From contig JARKIF010000001.1 in the NCBI GenBank assembly GCA_029378245.1, forward strand, positions 1,054,001 through 1,118,000: a DNA stretch of 64,000 nt, in the 5' to 3' direction. Below the pieces are notes generated by a model. It had not been told where the DNA came from. It worked only from the letters and a program-made list of their open reading frames with translations, and searched no databases. The stretch is from Roridomyces roridus (Eukaryota > Basidiomycota > Agaricomycetes > Agaricales > Mycenaceae). Both the position numbers and the translations under genes were made by a program. This document shows positions 60,668 through 64,000 of this stretch, in pieces. Each line of letters opens with the position of its first letter. The first letter of the stretch is position 1.

Positions 60668-61049
60668 AAGGCGACATTCAAAGAGAGCCGAAGGCGGAAA
60701 GATTAACAGCAATATCGAGGTGAAGGAAGCGCGAGGTCTCGGTGTAAGTATCTTGTAAACATTCTTCAAGTTGAGAGAAAGACCGTTTTTGAATGTGAAC
60801 CTTGAGGCCTTGAGGATGCACGTAGAGTCTTGTGGATGTAGTTAGTATCGTCAGAACACGATTCGGATGGGACGGACAACGCATCGAGACGACTGAGTGG
60901 TGGCCGCGCCCCAGTGTCATCACGTACGTTCGCCGCGTACTTGGAGACTACAGATCGCGACCCAACTGTGTTCAGCTCATGACTTGTTCCGGTAGCGCCG
61001 CATCACGAAAAGTGTCGTTCGATGGAAAGCCGCTGGACAGCGCCTGCCA

Positions 61050-61200
61050 AGTGTCTCCAGGCGTTTAAAGTCTCTTCCTGGCAGGAGACACGCTGGGAAG
61101 GCCTGTAAACGGACGGTCCACTTGCAAAGTCCTTTACAGTCTAGTCCTGGCTAGATGTCCCTGTAGAGGACTTTAGACACTTTAAAGGCAGTTTCCAGGC
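61050..61200. repeat. Candidate small inverted-repeat cluster
   Basis: GTGTCTCC and GGAGACAC face each other about 30 bp apart, and GTTTAAAGTC and GACTTTAGACACTTTAAAG are scattered complementary pieces. This could be a short foldback element. No target duplication was found. Confidence 0.3.
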
Positions 61201-61299
61201 CGCTTCCCCATTCCCAGCTCCTCCCAGTACCTCAGACCAATCCCGATAAATTATTAGAAAGAATAAAAATTGAATTCAAGTTGACGACAACATGAGAGT

Positions 61300-62000
61300 A
61301 CAGAGGAGCGAGGATACTTACAGTCAGTAAAGCACATCGAGAGCAGCGCTAGAATGAACTCGTTCGTCAGTCAGGGAAGATTCCATGGATGGGGGACTCA
61401 CCGAGAAGATGCAATACAACAAGTAGAAGGAAAGCTGAGCAGAGATGAGATGAGATGAGTGCGGCCCGTGCAATGAAGATAGCCACACACCTTGATGTCG
61501 TTTGTAGTGCGCTGGAGCAGTAGTGGATCGTGGATCAGTAACAGCGGAGGCAATATGCGAAATTGCTTACAGACGATCCGCGAATGATTATCTAGAATCT
61601 GGGTAGGTCCGGTGTGAGATTTGATCAGAGTGAGCCGCACAAAGACGAAAGAGGACTCTGGATATAAACGTAAGCGAGTCGTGTGCCGCGAGGAACTGGG
61701 GCTACTCGCATTCAGAATTCCGCAGTGAAGACGAATGGACAGCTAAATTCAAGTCAGCGTTGTGCCGCAGTGAGAAGACAAGAGAAGACATACCAATACG
61801 CGTCTCGTTGCGCCGTAATGAGAAAATAAGACATACCAGTATGCGTCTGGACAAGAAAAGAGTCTGGATAGCTGGAGTATGAGCACATCTGCAGAAACAA
61901 CTTGAAGGACATACGACGAGAGTTGGAGGATCCGAGCCTGTAATTATGGTTAACACGCGTCGTCGCCAAAATGAGCGTGGCGGGTACTTACAGGCATGAT
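61300..62000 (-). other. Weak candidate exons, no gene called
   Basis: Minus-strand GT...AG spaced segments (for example CGCACTACAAACGACATCAAG flanked by AG and GTGTGT, and a hydrophobic stretch FILALLSMCF) suggest short exons but give no recognisable protein. About 61755-61850 holds a tandem pair of a 43-48 bp unit (GACGCATACTGGTATGTCTT / GACGCGTATTGGTATGTCTT). Confidence 0.25.
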
Positions 62001-62213
62001 AAGGCGAGCAGAAATTATCTACGAAGGGATCGGTCCGAATGGGATACGAGTCTGGCGGCTCGAGACTTACATGTCAGGCATTGATAGTTAATTTCGTGAC
62101 TGGGAAGCATGTCAGACGTCGCAGAAATGCACCAATGAATACGCACGTGGGATTAAAAGCTGAGGTGCAGGATGGGTGCAAGAGGAAAGCCAGGAAGCGT
62201 GATCTGAAACGAA

Positions 62214-62890
62214 TTAGATACTGTGTAAGGATGAGCGAGCAACAAACCGTTCAATTGAGATCCTCCGCCGAAGGACTCGAAGCACCCAGAGGACAATCGG
62301 TACTGGGACTAGACCCTTCTTCTCGTCAAGCTCGTTCACGCCGACATATCCTGATTCCTCCGACGGGATAGACACACGATAGATACCCTCCGCGTTGTAG
62401 TTGTGGATTTGGTTGAGATCTTTCAGCGCCCTAGAGAGTTGCTTGAGTGGGTATATGCGCATATAGTGTGAGGAAACGCACTTTTCCGTCGCCGCCGTAG
62501 GTCTTTTCTCCTCACCCGGCCATCCGGTGTATCCTCCGCACCCGGCGCATCCTCCGCTGCGTTAATTTGCTGTTGCGGGGCCAAGACGATAACACGTCAC
62601 GAAGCATCGGGTGGAGGTAGCTGGGTCTTGTCACGCACGAACGGCTTGAGGGCGATGTCGACGTCGGACGGCGGAAAGTATTCGCTGATCTGGGGCTTGA
62701 GGTCGTTCGCCATCTGCACGAAGTGAGCACAAGAATTGAGCGAAAAATAAACGCACCCGGTGGAGCAGCGGCTCCCAATGCGGCGCCTATTTGAAATTTT
62801 CCATCACCGCCTCCACCTCTTGAACACAAGGAACGCGTCCAACGCGTCCGACAGCTTCTTGGATTCTGTCGTCGCTCTGTGACGGTGGTA
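62214..62890 (-). CDS. Possible multi-exon gene, unknown product
   Basis: Three separated minus-strand stretches read as plausible protein: SKKLSDALDAFLVFKRW (about 62870-62815), MANDLKPQISEYFPPSDVD and ALKPFVRDKTQLPPPDA (62713-62598), and LKDLNQIHNYNAEGIYRVSI with GYVGVNELDEKKGLVP (about 62430-62310). Splice sites joining them are not clear and I do not recognise the family. Coordinates only bracket the candidate exons. Confidence 0.3.
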
Positions 62891-63217
62891 AGTGAAAGCG
62901 TGAGTGTGAATGATGAGAGTACGTGCTTGAAGCGTTCTAACACCGTTTGGCTACTGCTCGCATCATGGAAAGTCGATGAACGGGCTCTGGCGCGCACGAA
63001 AGGAAGAGGATTTAGCCCGTTTCTTGGGTGGAGGGAGCCATCTGCCGCGGACGATGAGGACGCGTCGGCCCAGGGTCAAGTTCCAGTTCCGGATGGTTTG
63101 TTGAAGGATCCTTTTGAAGGAGTGAGAGGCGCAGGCTGGGAGGCGGCGGTGGGAGTGGAGGACATGAGGGAAGAGAGAGAGGGAGGGACGCGTCATCAAT
63201 TTGATCACCCGATTTAT
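62891..63217. other. Gap, nothing supported
   Basis: Overlapping open frames on both strands here have low-complexity or Arg/Ser-rich composition and no recognised motif. A GAGAGAGAGGGAGGGA purine run is at about 63172-63188. Confidence 0.35.
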
Positions 63218-63814
63218 TTATAACTCACAGCATTCGAGATTTTTTTTGCTCAGCTTCAGGTCCATGTGAGGGCCAGTCGAGTACAATAAAATCCTTTTGA
63301 TTCCATGGGAGTTAAAACAACAAGTCAGCATGCAAGGAATCGACTCCAAAGATAAATAAATCAGCCGCCGAGTCCAGTCCTTTTTCGGCCAATCGCGGGC
63401 GAAGCCAAGGGATGAAATATAGGGAAGACTTGCAGTTTCCATTAAAGCACGAAAGACGCGTACAAAGACACAAAAACGCGTGGAAAGACGCGTTACAAGT
63501 CCCCAAAACCAACCTGTCCGCCTATACCCCTCGTCATCCTCGAGCTGAAAACAGAGCTCCTCCTTCTCCTCTTCGGACTCGTTCTCTTCGGAATTAAGGT
63601 CAGAAGGGAGTGATGTCTCCTCGACCTCATCGTCAGCACCGGTTTTGTGGCGGCGTGGCAACGGTTGAAAGTTGAGGTGGCCCGGGTTGCTTAACCCGGC
63701 TTTAGAGCCGAAAGGCAAAAGGTGCAGTCGGGGAAGTGTGGGGTAGTGGATTATACAGAGTCGCGAGGGAGGGAAGTGAGAACGAGTCTGAGTGTCGAAC
63801 TTTGAAAGGATCAT
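63218..63814 (-). CDS. Hypothetical protein, 198 codons, uncertain
   Basis: A single uninterrupted frame with a strongly acidic middle (SEENESEEEKEELCFQLEDD) and a Cys/aromatic C-terminal half. The acidic stretch resembles the natural C-terminal tail of a larger protein, so this could be a fragment or a chance frame. No domain recognised; no evidence for expression. Confidence 0.3.
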   Translation of the reverse strand: MILSKFDTQTRSHFPPSRLCIIHYPTLPRLHLLPFGSKAGLSNPGHLNFQPLPRRHKTGADDEVEETSLPSDLNSEENESEEEKEELCFQLEDDEGYRRTGWFWGLVTRLSTRFCVFVRVFRALMETASLPYISSLGFARDWPKKDWTRRLIYLSLESIPCMLTCCFNSHGIKRILLYSTGPHMDLKLSKKNLECCEL

Positions 63815-64000
63815 CGGCGGCCGCGGCGGCTGACTTGGATGGCAAAATGTGGCCCGAGATCCAGGCAGGAGGTAGGAATTAGAGTATATTTACAGTGGCA
63901 GGAAAGTCGAAATACGGCCAGGAACAGACTGGAGAGTTGGACGACAGCCTGTGGACGACTGGAAAGCGCCTTGACAGTACGCGTCAAGCCTTGATGTGGC
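63815..64000. other. Window end, nothing supported
   Basis: The last 186 bp show no gene. Several short CTGGA/GGAAAG repeats are loosely similar to 61020-61200 but too weak to call. Confidence 0.3.

Overview
The window is nuclear DNA from a filamentous basidiomycete. Genes are split by many short GT-AG introns (about 45-65 bp), intergenic gaps are often under 300 bp, and the fatty acid synthase is a single chain with beta-subunit domains followed by alpha-subunit domains, as in many Basidiomycota. The lineage-typical genes (DUF6534-like membrane proteins, a BTB/POZ protein, a methanol/alcohol-oxidase-type GMC enzyme) point to Agaricomycetes. A Rhizoctonia/Ceratobasidium-like fungus is my inference, not proven.

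Layout. 1-8 kb is a segmental duplication holding two tandem DUF6534-like genes, repeated flanks, a 256-bp foldback MITE in one copy, and a truncated copy of an ankyrin gene. The intact ankyrin gene (8.4-9.2 kb) faces a CDK-like kinase (9.3-10.7 kb) across only 83 bp. 10.9-12.7 kb and 41.6-43.5 kb are inverted copies of one 1.9-kb unit, each with a multi-pass membrane protein gene of unknown function. Between them lies a housekeeping block: VTC4 polyphosphate polymerase, the Rag GTPase GTR2, single-chain FAS (12.5 kb), the mRNA-export helicase DBP5, a BuGZ/ZNF207-type zinc-finger protein, an alcohol oxidase and a BTB protein.

43.5-59.3 kb holds an unknown gene, an ABM-domain protein, V-ATPase subunit e (VMA9), a membrane-anchored Kelch protein, an acyl-CoA-binding protein, a tandem-PH protein and two related Zn2Cys6 transcription factors. 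59.3-64 kb has no confident gene. It holds a remnant of the inverted-repeat unit and weak candidate exons.

Functional links: VTC4, GTR2 and VMA9 all act at the vacuole (polyphosphate, TORC1 signalling, acidification). FAS and the acyl-CoA-binding protein belong to fatty-acid supply and transport.

Caution: several otherwise well-conserved genes right of 36.8 kb carry single-base frameshifts, nearly all explained by one extra base, while the kinase, VTC4, GTR2, FAS and DBP5 read cleanly. Consensus error, collapsed heterokaryon alleles or real decay cannot be told apart here.
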